From Actinocrinis puniceicyclus (GTDB lineage: Bacteria > Actinomycetota > Actinomycetes > Streptomycetales > Catenulisporaceae), in NCBI RefSeq assembly GCF_018283645.1, contig NZ_JAGSXH010000010.1, forward strand, positions 1 to 64,000: a DNA stretch of 64,000 bases. The letters are read 5' to 3'. Each line of letters starts with the position of its first letter. Position 1 is the first letter of the stretch. Made by a program: the position numbers and the translations under genes. The notes below the pieces were generated by a model. That model was not told where the DNA came from. It saw only the letters and a program-made list of their open reading frames with translations, and ran no database searches. This document shows positions 25,052-33,924 of the stretch, piece after piece.

Positions 25052-25385
25052 TCCGCACCGCGCAGACGGCCGATCCGCGCCAGGTGACGGTCATCGCGCC
25101 GGGCCGCCCCGAACTCCACCGGAACCCGACCACCGCGGTGTCGGCTCCCTGCTCGCGCACGTCCGTCACCTGCATCGTCCAGCGGGGCGGCGCCTCGGCG
25201 TAGGCCGCGGCGATCGCTTCCCGGCCGACGAACGCGGGCAGCGGCGGGCGCTGCACCGTCATCACCGCGTCCTCGGTGAAGGTGTCGAGGAAGGGCTTCC
25301 AGTCGCCGCTTTCCACGCAGCGGTTGAACAGCTCGCAGTGTGCTGCGACGGCCTGGGCCGGGCCGCGCGGTTCGCCCGGGGTCAT
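25041..25385 (-). CDS. SnoaL-like (NTF2-fold) protein 3
   Basis: 114-residue SnoaL-like protein: HCELFNRCVESGDWKPFLD then FTEDAVMTVQRPP, GREAIAAAYAEAPPRW and MTVTWRGSAVCAVRIS. Its start ATG (25385) overlaps the LuxR regulator stop as ATGA. Shorter and only distantly like the other two SnoaL-like proteins in the window. Function unknown; the family often acts as cyclase or isomerase. Confidence 0.8.
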   Translation of the reverse strand: MTPGEPRGPAQAVAAHCELFNRCVESGDWKPFLDTFTEDAVMTVQRPPLPAFVGREAIAAAYAEAPPRWTMQVTDVREQGADTAVVGFRWSSGRPGAMTVTWRGSAVCAVRISL

Positions 25386-27253
25386 CGGCCTGCCGACAGC
25401 ACCTGTCCGCGCGGCGCGCGCACCGTGCTCGCGTCGTCTCCGCGGACCTGCGGCTGGTTCGCCCCGCGCGGCTCGTGTTCGCGCGCGAGGCCGGCGAGCT
25501 GGGCGCGCGAGCGGATGCCGAGCTTCTTGAAGATCCCGCGCATGTGGTAGTTCACCGTGTGCGGCGAGAGCGAGATGCGCCGGGCCACCTGACCGTTCGT
25601 CAGGCCCTCGCTGACCAGGACCGCGACCGTCCGTTCGATGTCGCTCAGCCGCTCCCAGGGCCCGGGTGCCGGCTGCGCTCGTCCCGGCCGCGGTTGTCCC
25701 GGCTCGCCGAGCCGGCGGGCCAGCCGGCCCGCGTCGAGGACCGCGCCGCCGCGCTCGAACAGCTCCCGCGCCTCGGCCAGCCTGCGACGCGCCCGTTGCG
25801 CCTCCAGGGTCCGGCAGCCGGCCAGGTCCTCGGTGGCCAGGGCGCGGGCCCACGGCGTGAGGTGTTCGGCGCACGCGGACTCGAGCATGGCGGCGTCCTG
25901 CCGGATCAGACCCCGGACATGCAGCGCGGCCGCGCGCAGCACCGCGGCGCGCGGATGCTCCCGGGCCAGCCGCTCGATGTGCTCGGCGACGGCGGCGGCC
26001 TGGTCGCCGTGGCCCGTGGCCAGCAGCGTGCGCGTCATCCAGCCGGGCGCCCCCGGCTCGTCCACCGCGAGCGCGGCCGAGGTCAGCAGGGCGCGGTCCG
26101 GTCCGGTCAACAGGCGGGCCGCGCGCTCGGCGCCGAAGCGGGCGGCGGTGAGCTGGACGTTGATCCAGCTGCGGTAGCGCCGCCAGAACGCGCCCGCCGG
26201 CGGCACGCCGTCGAACCGGTCGCGTTCCAGGCATTCCGCGGCGCCGTCCAGGTCCCCGGTGCGCAGCAGCGCGGCGGCCAGCACGCAGGTCGCCGGCTCG
26301 CTGTGCAGTCGCGCCTGCATCCCGCGCGAAGCGGCCACCGCGCGGCGGGCGACGCCGGCCGCTTCGCGCGGTTGACCGATCCGCAGCAGCAGCTGAGCCT
26401 GCGTCACCATCGGCGGTACCGAGCGCAGCTCCGGCACGAAGGTGGTACGCACGGCCGCCGCCCGCTGCACCAGCACCAGCACCGCCGAAAGCGCCGAATC
26501 CGTGTCTCCCGCGACGGCGGTCACGTAGGCGCAGACCAGCTGCGCGTGCGTGCTCCACACGGAGACCGTGCGCTCGCCGATGCGGCGCACCGCATCGCGG
26601 GAGAGCTTGAGCGCCTCCTCCACCGCGCCGCGCTGCCACGCGAGTTCGGCCAGCACGCAGCCGGCGGTCGCCGCGGGATGCCCGCCGCGCACCAGCCAGC
26701 GCTCCGCCTCGGCGCGCCCGAGGGCGGGGTCGGTGTAGCGCAGCGCCAGCAGGCGAACCGCCTGCGTCTGGGCGCGCGCCGCCGCCGAGGCCGCCGGGTT
26801 GTCCAGCACCCGGCGAGCGGCGACGGCGGCCTCGGCGTGCCGGCCGTTGACCAGCAGCGCATGCGCCAGCACCTGCTGCAGGTCGCCGCCGTCACGGCCT
26901 TCGCGCGGGACGGAGGTCTCCTCGGCAAGCTCGATGGCACGGGCCAGGTTGCCCGCGGCGAGGTGCGCCTCGATCGCGGTCACGATGCGCCGGCCGCGCC
27001 CGGGATCATCCGGCTCGGTCAGGTCCAGCGCCCGCAGCGCCAGCCGGACCGCGAGCTCGGGCATCTGGTTGATCGCCTGGCGGGCGGCGCCCTCCAGGCA
27101 GTCCGCGGCGGCTCCGGCGGCCGAGTAGGCCGCCGGACGACCGGCCGATCGGGCCCGGGCGGGTTCGTCCCGGCGCCGGGGCCCCTTGGTGGGGGGGTCG
27201 GCGTTGCGAGCGCGGCCCGCCGGAGGGCAGGTGAGTGACGTTCCCGTTGGCAT
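25382..27253 (-). CDS. LuxR-family transcriptional regulator, LAL-like without ATPase domain
   Basis: 623-residue cytoplasmic regulator. The first about 530 residues are Ala/Arg/Leu-rich helical repeats like the TPR region of large LuxR (LAL/MalT) proteins, but there is no Walker A motif. The C-terminal LuxR helix-turn-helix reads LSDIERTVAVLVSEGLTN then SLSPHTVNYHMRGIFKKLGI. ATG at 27253 is chosen because GGAGGAG is 8 bases upstream; an ATG at 27286 lies before that site. Coupled by ATGA to SnoaL-like 3. Probable pathway-specific activator. Confidence 0.86.
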   Translation of the reverse strand: MPTGTSLTCPPAGRARNADPPTKGPRRRDEPARARSAGRPAAYSAAGAAADCLEGAARQAINQMPELAVRLALRALDLTEPDDPGRGRRIVTAIEAHLAAGNLARAIELAEETSVPREGRDGGDLQQVLAHALLVNGRHAEAAVAARRVLDNPAASAAARAQTQAVRLLALRYTDPALGRAEAERWLVRGGHPAATAGCVLAELAWQRGAVEEALKLSRDAVRRIGERTVSVWSTHAQLVCAYVTAVAGDTDSALSAVLVLVQRAAAVRTTFVPELRSVPPMVTQAQLLLRIGQPREAAGVARRAVAASRGMQARLHSEPATCVLAAALLRTGDLDGAAECLERDRFDGVPPAGAFWRRYRSWINVQLTAARFGAERAARLLTGPDRALLTSAALAVDEPGAPGWMTRTLLATGHGDQAAAVAEHIERLAREHPRAAVLRAAALHVRGLIRQDAAMLESACAEHLTPWARALATEDLAGCRTLEAQRARRRLAEARELFERGGAVLDAGRLARRLGEPGQPRPGRAQPAPGPWERLSDIERTVAVLVSEGLTNGQVARRISLSPHTVNYHMRGIFKKLGIRSRAQLAGLAREHEPRGANQPQVRGDDASTVRAPRGQVLSAGR

Positions 27254-27266
27254 CCCCGTAGCTCCT

Positions 27267-27336
27267 CCGGGTGAGTGGTCACCCATCGCGGATTCTAAAT
27301 CAATGTGTTACCTCACCACTCACCCGGTCGGGTGAG
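27267..27336. promoter_or_regulatory. Cluster of GGGTGAG inverted repeats (operator and/or terminator)
   Basis: CCGGGTGAGTGG at 27267-27278 is repeated inverted, perfectly, at 27316-27327 (CCACTCACCCGG). The right copy also forms a tight hairpin with a third copy: CTCACCC-GGTC-GGGTGAG at 27319-27336. That hairpin is directly after the MFS stop (27339) and could terminate it; the outer pair lies just upstream of the LuxR start and could be its operator. Confidence 0.5.
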
Positions 27337-27338
27337 CG

Positions 27339-28643
27339 TCAGTTGGCGCTCGCGCTGGAACCCGCACTGGAACCCGCACTGGAACCCGCACCGGCACCGG
27401 TGCCGGCACCCGGGCCGGCGACCGCCGCGGTCTGGGCCGGCGGCGGGGCGGCGGCCGGCGCGGTGGACGCGCGCCAGGCGGAGAAGTACATGGTGATCCA
27501 CGCCAGCACCACGGCTCCGGTGGCGACCAGCGCGAGCGTGGTCGGCCCACTGGTCAGGGCGAGCGCGCCCAGTCCACTGGCCAGCGCCTGGCCCGCGTAG
27601 ATCGCGGAGGAGTTCAGCGAGAGCGCGATCGGGCCGAGCGGTCCGGGGGCCAGGCCGAACAGCCGCTGCTGCTGCGCCGGGTTGAAGATCCAGCCGATCA
27701 GCGACCAGGCGCCGAGCACGACGCACAGCAGCACCGCGCCGCCGCCCCAGTGCGCGACCCCGGCCAGGGCCAGCGAGGTCAGCGCGAGGCCGCCCAGGCC
27801 GATCGAGCCGACCCGCACCGCCGGCATGTGGTCGATCAGCCAGCCGGCCGCGCTGCTGGAGAACACCGCGGTGACGCCGATCACCAGGTAGACGATGGAC
27901 AGTCCGCGTCCGGTCACGTTCACGGTGTGCTGGGAGAACCAGGCCAGGTAGCTGAAGACCACGAAGATGCCGGCCATGCCCAGCGCGGTGGCCAGCAGGG
28001 TCGAGGGCACCGCGCGCTTGCGGCCGACCGCGATGCGCTGCGCGAGCGAGGCGACCGGCGGCGACGCCACGGTCTTGAGCGTCGCGGCGATGCCGAGCAC
28101 CGAGACCGCGCCGACCGCGGCCACGAACACGAAGGTCGCGCGCCAGCCGGAGCTTTGCCCGACGAAGGTGCCCAGCGGCACGCCCACCGCGTTGGCCACG
28201 GTCAGGCCGCCCAGCACGGCGGCCAGCGCGCGACCGCGCTCCTGCGGTACCGCGATGGTGGCCGCCGCGGCGGTCGCGGACGGCATGTACGTCGCCGCGG
28301 CGAGCGCGGCCAGTACCCGCGCCGCGATCAGTACGCCGTAGTTCGGGGCCACCGCGGCGAGCACGTTGGCCAGGGAGAAGAAGGCCAGCGCGGCGAGCAG
28401 CAGTTGCTTGCGCTTGAAGTGGCTGGTGGCCACGGCGAGCACCGGGGCGCTGAGCGCGTAGACGGCGGAGAACACCGTGATCAGCTGTCCCGCCACACCG
28501 ATGCCGACGCCGAGGTCCTGGCCGACCTTGGGTAGCACGCCGCTGATGACGTAAGCATCGGTTCCGAGTGCGAATGCGCCGAGCGCGAGCAGCAGTACCG
28601 GCCTGCGAGCCTCACCACTCGGCAGGATGGTCGACAACGACAT
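27339..28643 (-). CDS. MFS transporter (DHA1-like)
   Basis: 434-residue exporter with about 12 hydrophobic segments; opening LALGAFALGTDAYVISGVLP and AARVLAALAAATYMPSATA match the DHA1/AraJ-like drug and sugar-efflux group. Cytoplasmic C-terminal tail is a Gly/Ala/Ser low-complexity stretch ending AGSSAGSSAGSSASAN, encoded by a 12-base tandem repeat. ATG at 28643, with AAGGGA about 13 bases upstream. Likely second exporter or self-resistance for the cluster product. Confidence 0.9.
   Translation of the reverse strand: MSLSTILPSGEARRPVLLLALGAFALGTDAYVISGVLPKVGQDLGVGIGVAGQLITVFSAVYALSAPVLAVATSHFKRKQLLLAALAFFSLANVLAAVAPNYGVLIAARVLAALAAATYMPSATAAAATIAVPQERGRALAAVLGGLTVANAVGVPLGTFVGQSSGWRATFVFVAAVGAVSVLGIAATLKTVASPPVASLAQRIAVGRKRAVPSTLLATALGMAGIFVVFSYLAWFSQHTVNVTGRGLSIVYLVIGVTAVFSSSAAGWLIDHMPAVRVGSIGLGGLALTSLALAGVAHWGGGAVLLCVVLGAWSLIGWIFNPAQQQRLFGLAPGPLGPIALSLNSSAIYAGQALASGLGALALTSGPTTLALVATGAVVLAWITMYFSAWRASTAPAAAPPPAQTAAVAGPGAGTGAGAGSSAGSSAGSSASAN
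27355..27390. repeat. Three 12-bp tandem repeats in the 3' end of the MFS gene
   Basis: CTGGAACCCGCA is present three times in immediate succession. On the coding strand it encodes repeated AGSS units at the C-terminal tail of the transporter, so copy number changes would alter only the tail length. Confidence 0.85.
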
Positions 28644-28906
28644 GAGGGCGATCCCTTGATCTTCTCAGTGAGGCTTCCGTCCACCGCGGTCGGACTGCGA
28701 GGCGTGTGCGCCGCAGTGCCTCACGCTGGGAAGCCCGGGCGTCGGGACTGGGCGACCCGGTGCGGCCGTGGCATCGCATGGTGCATTTCTGACACCGCAC
28801 ACAGGTCTGTCCGATGATGGCGGAAGGCTCTGAAACGGTTCTAAATCGCGTGCTCGAAACGGGGTCGACGAGCTGCGCGCCGGACGGGCGTGGTGCGCGC
28901 GGTGGC

Positions 28907-29692
28907 TCAACTACCGTCGTAGACCAGCTCGGAGACGTCGGGCACCGGCTCGTCGATCAGGATCGCCTGGTGCAGGGCGTTGACGGCGCGACAGGGCTCC
29001 AGCCCGAGGTCCCGGTCCAGCACGTCGCGGATCGCGTGGTACGCCTTGATCGCGTCGGCACGCCGCCCGCTGCACCCGAGGGCGAGCATCAGCTGCCAGC
29101 AGAACACCTCGTGGTACGGGTACTGCTTCACCAGCTCCTGCAGCTGCTCGGCCGCCTCGCGGTACCAGCCCAAGCGCAGCCGGCAGTCCGCGGACAGCTG
29201 CGCGCAGCCGAGCCGCTGCTCGTCGAGCTGACCGGCGAAGACGCTCACGATCGGACCGTTCTGCAGGTTCTCCAGCGCCGGACCGCGCCACAGCGCCGTC
29301 GCCCGCTCCAGCGTGTCCACCGCCGCTTCGAGCTCGCCGCGGCGCGCCCGTTCCCGGCCCTGCTCCAGCAACCGCCGGAAGTCCAGTGCGTCGAGCCGGT
29401 CCGGGCCGAGCTTGAGCACGTAGCCCGAGGTGTGGGTGACGATCGGGTTCTCTCCCCCGCCCCGCAGGTCGCCCAGCAGCTTGCGCAACCGGGAGATGTA
29501 CACGTGCAGCGCGGCGTTGAAGCGCCGCGGCGGACTTTCGCCCCACAGCTCCGTGCACAGCTGATCGGTGGTCACCACCTCGTCGCTGCGCGCCAGCAGT
29601 GTGGCGAGAACGGTCTCCGGTTTCGCGGCGCGGACGGTGGCGGTGCGTTCGCCCGCCGTGATCCGTAACGAACCAAGTACCTCGTATCTCAT
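28907..29692 (-). CDS. SARP-family transcriptional activator
   Basis: 261-residue Streptomyces antibiotic regulatory protein. N-terminal OmpR-like winged helix (MRYEVLGSLRITAGE, then CTELWGESPPRRFNAALHVYISRLRKLL) and BTAD domain (from about 95: DFRRLLEQGRERARRGEL, then EQLQELVKQYPYHE and IRDVLDRDLGLEPCRAVNAL). Length equals the short SARP class (no ATPase). Such proteins bind direct repeats at promoters of biosynthetic operons. Likely main activator of this cluster; its sites could not be proven here. Confidence 0.93.
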   Translation of the reverse strand: MRYEVLGSLRITAGERTATVRAAKPETVLATLLARSDEVVTTDQLCTELWGESPPRRFNAALHVYISRLRKLLGDLRGGGENPIVTHTSGYVLKLGPDRLDALDFRRLLEQGRERARRGELEAAVDTLERATALWRGPALENLQNGPIVSVFAGQLDEQRLGCAQLSADCRLRLGWYREAAEQLQELVKQYPYHEVFCWQLMLALGCSGRRADAIKAYHAIRDVLDRDLGLEPCRAVNALHQAILIDEPVPDVSELVYDGS

Positions 29693-30023
29693 TGGTTCCT
29701 CATCCTCGCGCTCACCGTGCGCAGCGATACACTCAACCGCGGCACCGTCAGCAGCACCGCCGATGCGCAGCGGTCGGGCGGACCGCCGGTCGGTGGATCC
29801 CCTGTGTCCGGCGCGGGTCCCGGCAATACGGCTTTCCGGCCCTCGTGAGGTATCGCCCGCATTTCAGAACCCTACCAGGCACACAGCGTAGCGTCTCGCC
29901 CACGCGACGGCAACAGAGACGGCGCGCAAGCGGCGGCGCAAGCCTATCCCAAGGGTTTCCGGAGTGATTTCAGCGATACGAGTCAGGCCCGTCGTCATGA
30001 TATCCGGCTCGTCGCGCCGACAG

Positions 30024-30053
30024 GGTCGCGGACGGTCGCGGACAGTCGCGGAC
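30024..30053. repeat. Three tandem decamers GGTCGCGGAC
   Basis: GGTCGCGGAC occurs three times without gap, the third as AGTCGCGGAC. Position about 330 bases upstream of the SARP start. Purpose unknown; could be a binding-site array. Confidence 0.7.
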
Positions 30054-30321
30054 GTGGCTCGGTACGCCCGGGCGGCCGATTCCTGAGGCCATTTCCGAAT
30101 ACGCGCGGAAGACGGTTTCCGGCACCGATCGTTGAATGCGCGATCATCGCGCGGAATTCCGGCCCGATGGTGTCGTTTTATGCGCCGCGCGCTCGCGCCG
30201 GCGGTTTCCGCGGCGCACTCATATTTCACTACCGGTGTCTTTGCCTGGAATTCGACACCGCCGCGCTCGGGCGGACCGGATCCTGACCGGATCCGTCCCG
30301 GGCCAGTCCCGGGTCCGGGGG

Positions 30322-30363
30322 ACGGCGAACCGGCCGATCGACGCGGCGCGGCCGGTTCGCCGT
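30322..30363 (-). terminator. Intrinsic-type terminator of the shikimate-branch operon
   Basis: Perfect 14-bp stem: ACGGCGAACCGGCC (30322-30335) and GGCCGGTTCGCCGT (30350-30363), loop 14 bases. It begins 14 bases beyond the DAHP synthase stop codon on the minus strand. Confidence 0.75.
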
Positions 30364-30377
30364 GTTTCACGGCCGGA

Positions 30378-31439
30378 TTATCCGGCCAGTGCGGGCTCGT
30401 CGACCGGGGGCGCGACCATGCCCCGGCCGAGCACCGCGGCGACGTTGCGCAACTGCGGCATCAGGTTCCCGAAGCCGATGGGATCGAGCGCCTGCGCCCC
30501 GTCGGACAGGGCCTTCTCCGGCTGCGCGTGCACCTCGATGATCAAGCCGTCCGCGCCTGCCGCCAGGCCGGCCCTGGCCACCGGGGCGACCAGCCGGGAG
30601 TGGCCGGCGCTGTGGCTCGGGTCGACGATCAAGGGCAGATGGGACAGCTCCTTGACCACCGGGATCGAGTTGATGTCGGTGGTGAAGCGGCTCGTGGTCT
30701 CGAACGTGCGGATGCCGCGCTCGCACAGGATGATCTCGTCGTTGCCGCCGGCCAGCAGGTACTCCGCGGCGCTGAGCCACTCGCGCACGGTCGCCGCCAG
30801 GCCGCGCTTGAGCAGCACCGGCCGGCCGATCTTGCCCAGCTCGCTCAGCAGCGGGAAGTTCTGCATGTTGCGCGCGCCCACCTGCAGCATGTCCGCCACT
30901 TCCAGCAGATCCTCGATGTCGCGCACGCTGAGCACCTCGGTCACGATCGGCATGCCGTAGACCCGCCGTACCTCGCGCACCGCCTCGAAGCCGTCGCGCC
31001 CGAGCCCCTGGAAGCTGTACGGGGAGGTGCGCGGCTTGAACAGGCCGACCCGGAAGAGCGCGGCGCCGGCGGCGCGCACCGCCTCCGCGGTGCGCATCAG
31101 CGTCTCCGGTCCGTCCATCGAGCAAGGGCCGGCGATCACGGCGACGGCGTTGCCGCCCACCGGCACCCCGCCGACGTCGACGACGCTGTCGCTGCCGTAC
31201 AGCGCGCGCCGGGTGAGCAGCAGGTCCTTCTCCTGCGCGCTTTCCAGGACCTTCTCCACCTCCGGCCATTCGCGCAGCCGCTCGGTGAGCGCCGGCGCGG
31301 CGCCGGTCACTTCGAGCACTGTCCTGCCGTTGGCCCGATAGGTCTGCACCTGGTCCGCGGCGGGCAGGACCCGGCTGACGACGGTGTCGATCGAGGCTGC
31401 GGTCAACTCGGCCGCCAGGAGCACCGCGATGCGGGTCAT
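30378..31439 (-). CDS. DAHP synthase, type I-beta (AroG/AroF-like)
   Basis: 3-deoxy-D-arabino-heptulosonate-7-phosphate synthase (phosphoenolpyruvate + erythrose 4-phosphate), first step of the shikimate pathway, 353 residues. N-terminal about 90 residues look like the ferredoxin-like regulatory domain of the I-beta class; catalytic barrel has AGPCSMDG, FKPRTSPYSFQG, LKRGLAATVREWL, DPSHSAGH and IIEVHAQPEKALSDG. Differs from the plant-like type II DAHP synthases that serve primary metabolism in many actinomycetes, so it looks like a dedicated supply enzyme. ATG at 31439 overlaps the lyase stop as ATGA. Last gene of the operon. Confidence 0.94.
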   Translation of the reverse strand: MTRIAVLLAAELTAASIDTVVSRVLPAADQVQTYRANGRTVLEVTGAAPALTERLREWPEVEKVLESAQEKDLLLTRRALYGSDSVVDVGGVPVGGNAVAVIAGPCSMDGPETLMRTAEAVRAAGAALFRVGLFKPRTSPYSFQGLGRDGFEAVREVRRVYGMPIVTEVLSVRDIEDLLEVADMLQVGARNMQNFPLLSELGKIGRPVLLKRGLAATVREWLSAAEYLLAGGNDEIILCERGIRTFETTSRFTTDINSIPVVKELSHLPLIVDPSHSAGHSRLVAPVARAGLAAGADGLIIEVHAQPEKALSDGAQALDPIGFGNLMPQLRNVAAVLGRGMVAPPVDEPALAG

Positions 31440-32299
31440 CCCAGTTCCCTTCCCTTGCTCTTCGGTGGCGCGGGGACGAAGTTGCGCGCCGCGCCTGTCC
31501 AGCCGTCGACCGGGATCGCCTGGGCCGACCACCACCGCTGCCAGGCCGCGGCCCGCGGCGCGGGTCCGGGGGCGCCGGCGGCGCCGAGCCAGCCGGTGAC
31601 CGGCCGGATGCCGTGCAGCGCGTTGACGGCCCAAACCTCGCACTCGGCGAGCAGTTCGATCCCGGCGCGTACACCGCGCACTTCGACGCCCAGTTCTCGC
31701 GCGTGGCGCTGAATGCACCGGGTGGTCACCCCGGGCAGGGTGGGCAGTTGCGCGGCCGGGACGCACAGCGCGTCGCCGGACCACCACAGCAGGCTGGTCG
31801 TGGTCCCTTCCAGCACCTCGCCGCGGCCGTGCGTCAGCAGCCCCTCGTGCGCGCCCAGCCCGCGGGCCCGCGCGCGCAACGCCTCCAGCGCACCTATGTC
31901 AGGACCCTTGGTGCGCGGGCACACCCGGGGGTCGGGCGGCTCGCACACCCACAGGACCACCGCCCCGCCGCGCGGCGGGGCCGGCCGCAGCCGCAGCCGC
32001 AGCCGGCCGTCGGCGGCCAGTTCCACCCGCGGGAACCAGGTCCCGGCCTCCGGCAGCCGCCGCAGCGCGCCGTGCCAGAACCCTTCGACGCCCGATTCGG
32101 CCAGGCCGTGTTCCAGGCACGCCGCCGTGAAGCGGTCCCGGTGCGTGTCCAGGAACCGGGCCGTGCCGTCCTGGACCAGCCACGAGTCCGCGGCCAGCAG
32201 CGGCGCGGTGTCCGCGACGCCGGTCTCGGGGACGAAGCCGGCGCCGTCGTAGCGCAGCACGCCGGCGGTGCCCTGCGCTGCCGTCCGCGAACCGGTCAC
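31436..32299 (-). CDS. pabC: 4-amino-4-deoxychorismate lyase (aminotransferase class IV fold)
   Basis: 287-residue PLP enzyme of fold type IV. PRTKGPDIGALEAL carries the expected PLP Lys; EVLEGTTTSLLWW and LPTLPGVTTRCI match the conserved cofactor-binding segments. With an ADC synthase in the same operon, the reaction is ADC to 4-aminobenzoate plus pyruvate rather than a branched-chain aminotransferase. GTG start at 32299 overlaps the upstream ligase stop as GTGA. Could be a related D-amino-acid aminotransferase, but the neighbourhood supports the lyase. Confidence 0.86.
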   Translation of the reverse strand: MTGSRTAAQGTAGVLRYDGAGFVPETGVADTAPLLAADSWLVQDGTARFLDTHRDRFTAACLEHGLAESGVEGFWHGALRRLPEAGTWFPRVELAADGRLRLRLRPAPPRGGAVVLWVCEPPDPRVCPRTKGPDIGALEALRARARGLGAHEGLLTHGRGEVLEGTTTSLLWWSGDALCVPAAQLPTLPGVTTRCIQRHARELGVEVRGVRAGIELLAECEVWAVNALHGIRPVTGWLGAAGAPGPAPRAAAWQRWWSAQAIPVDGWTGAARNFVPAPPKSKGRELG

Positions 32300-33924
32300 G
32301 GTGACTGCGCGGGTATCTCGGCCGGGGCCGACGCGGTGCCCAGCAGGTCGCGGATCTCCAGCCGCCGGATCTTCCAGGTCGAGGTGCGCGGGAAGTCCGC
32401 GAACCGCCACTGGATCGGCTGGTTGAGCGGCGGAAGGCCGGCGGTGGCGGCGGCCCAGCGCGCCCGGTCCAGCGGATGGTCCCCGCGGGTGGCCACGATC
32501 GGGGTGGGGCTGCCCGCGCCGTCCGGCACGATGACCACCTCGCTGACGTCGGGCAGCCGTTCGAGCAGCATGTCCTCGATGCCGAGGTTGCTGTCGATCT
32601 CCTCGATCTTGTCCACCTCGCGGTCGGCCAGGTACAGCCGTCCGGACCGGTCGAACCAGCCCACGTCGCCCAGGCGCCACCAGCCGCCGGGCAGGAACTG
32701 GCCGCGGAAGCGCTCGTCCTCGGACAGGTAGGTGCGGATCTGCGAGCGGCTGCGGATGACCAGGTGGCCGATCTGCCCGCGCGGCACCGGCCGGCCCTGC
32801 TCGTCGACGGCGCGCAGCCGGATGAAGCCGGTGAGCGGGACGCCGACGCAGCGGCCGTCGACCTTGTCGAGGTTGTTGCGGGTGTGCAGCCATCCCGAGA
32901 TCGGCCCGGTCTCGCTCTGCCCGTAGAGCTGGAGCAGCGCCGGCCGGCGGTGCCGGGAGGCGTTGAGCAGCTTGCGGACCGTGCCGGGGTGGATCGCGTC
33001 GAAGGTGCTGGTGTAGTACTTCACCGTGGACAGCGGGCCGTCCGGCTCGTCGGCGAACTCCTCCCAGAGCACGAAGTTGTTCGGGTGCGTCTCCACGACC
33101 GTGGGCCGGTTCGCGGTGAGCATCGAGCGCGCGTTCGACACGTCGGTGTCGCTGACGACCGCCAGCGGATTGCCGTAGTTGAGGAACACCCCGAGCGAGT
33201 TGTAGAAGCGCGAGTGCACGAACGAGGTGGCCAGCAGCACCGGCTCGCGGTTGCGCACCCACCAGCCGATGAGCTGCTGCGGCAGCAGCCGGTGCCAGAG
33301 CGTGCGCGTGGTGTGCACCATGAGCTTGGGCACCCCGGTGGTGCCGGAGGAGTGGGTGATCAGCGCGGGCTCGTTCAGGCCGCGCCGCACCGCCCCGCGC
33401 ACCGGCGCGCCGATGACGTCCTTGAGCGCGACGATCCGGGAGCCGCCGGCGTCGCTCGGCACCGCGCCCTCGGTGAGCAGCACCGGGGTGCCGACCAGGG
33501 AGCCGGCCGCGGCCAGTTCGGCGTACTTGGCCGCGTCGGTCACGATCCACGGCGAGTGCAGCCGCTGCAGCAGCACGCCGAGCACCTTGGGGTCGAGCGC
33601 GGGCGAGAGCATCACCGGCACGGCGCCGATCCGCGCGACGGCGCAGGCGGTCAGCGCGATGTCGAAGTTGGCCCGCTTGTGGATCGCCACGTGGTCGCCG
33701 GCGCGCACTCCGGCCGCGGTGATCCGCGCCGCGAGTTCGTCGACGAGGCGGGCCAGTTGCGCGTAGGTGTACACGGTCTGCTCGGAGGTGAAGACGCCGA
33801 GCGGCTTGTCGAGCGTGACGGTCGCGTCCGGGTACCGCGCGGCGGCATGCTCGAACATCAGGCCGATGTCGAAGATCCGGCGCAGGTTCGACCAGATCAT
33901 GGGTCTGCGGGGAGTACGGTTCAT
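32296..33924 (-). CDS. Acyl-CoA ligase/AMP-dependent synthetase 1
   Basis: 542-residue adenylate-forming enzyme. P-loop-like motif THSSGTTGVPKLMVH, LYGQSETGP (A5), GWWRLGDVGWFD (A7), ADREVDKIEEID (A8 region) and C-terminal STWKIRRLEIRDL with the A10 Lys. It differs clearly from the benzoate-CoA-ligase-like neighbour and is closer to fatty or aryl acid ligases acting on free acids. ATG at 33924 overlaps the neighbour's stop as ATGA. May load a chain or an amide partner; substrate not predictable. Confidence 0.85.
   Translation of the reverse strand: MNRTPRRPMIWSNLRRIFDIGLMFEHAAARYPDATVTLDKPLGVFTSEQTVYTYAQLARLVDELAARITAAGVRAGDHVAIHKRANFDIALTACAVARIGAVPVMLSPALDPKVLGVLLQRLHSPWIVTDAAKYAELAAAGSLVGTPVLLTEGAVPSDAGGSRIVALKDVIGAPVRGAVRRGLNEPALITHSSGTTGVPKLMVHTTRTLWHRLLPQQLIGWWVRNREPVLLATSFVHSRFYNSLGVFLNYGNPLAVVSDTDVSNARSMLTANRPTVVETHPNNFVLWEEFADEPDGPLSTVKYYTSTFDAIHPGTVRKLLNASRHRRPALLQLYGQSETGPISGWLHTRNNLDKVDGRCVGVPLTGFIRLRAVDEQGRPVPRGQIGHLVIRSRSQIRTYLSEDERFRGQFLPGGWWRLGDVGWFDRSGRLYLADREVDKIEEIDSNLGIEDMLLERLPDVSEVVIVPDGAGSPTPIVATRGDHPLDRARWAAATAGLPPLNQPIQWRFADFPRTSTWKIRRLEIRDLLGTASAPAEIPAQSP

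Larger units (their letters stand above)
29693..30377. other. 685-bp gap between SARP and the shikimate operon
   Basis: No credible gene. It contains the SARP upstream region, a tandem decamer repeat (30024-30053) and near 30322-30363 a strong terminator for the operon on its right. The middle (30100-30260) is relatively AT-rich with no recognised element. Confidence 0.5.

Noticed and set aside
30024-30053. SARP binding-site array from the tandem decamers
   Set aside because: Period is 10 instead of 11 and there is no promoter close enough; kept only as a repeat.
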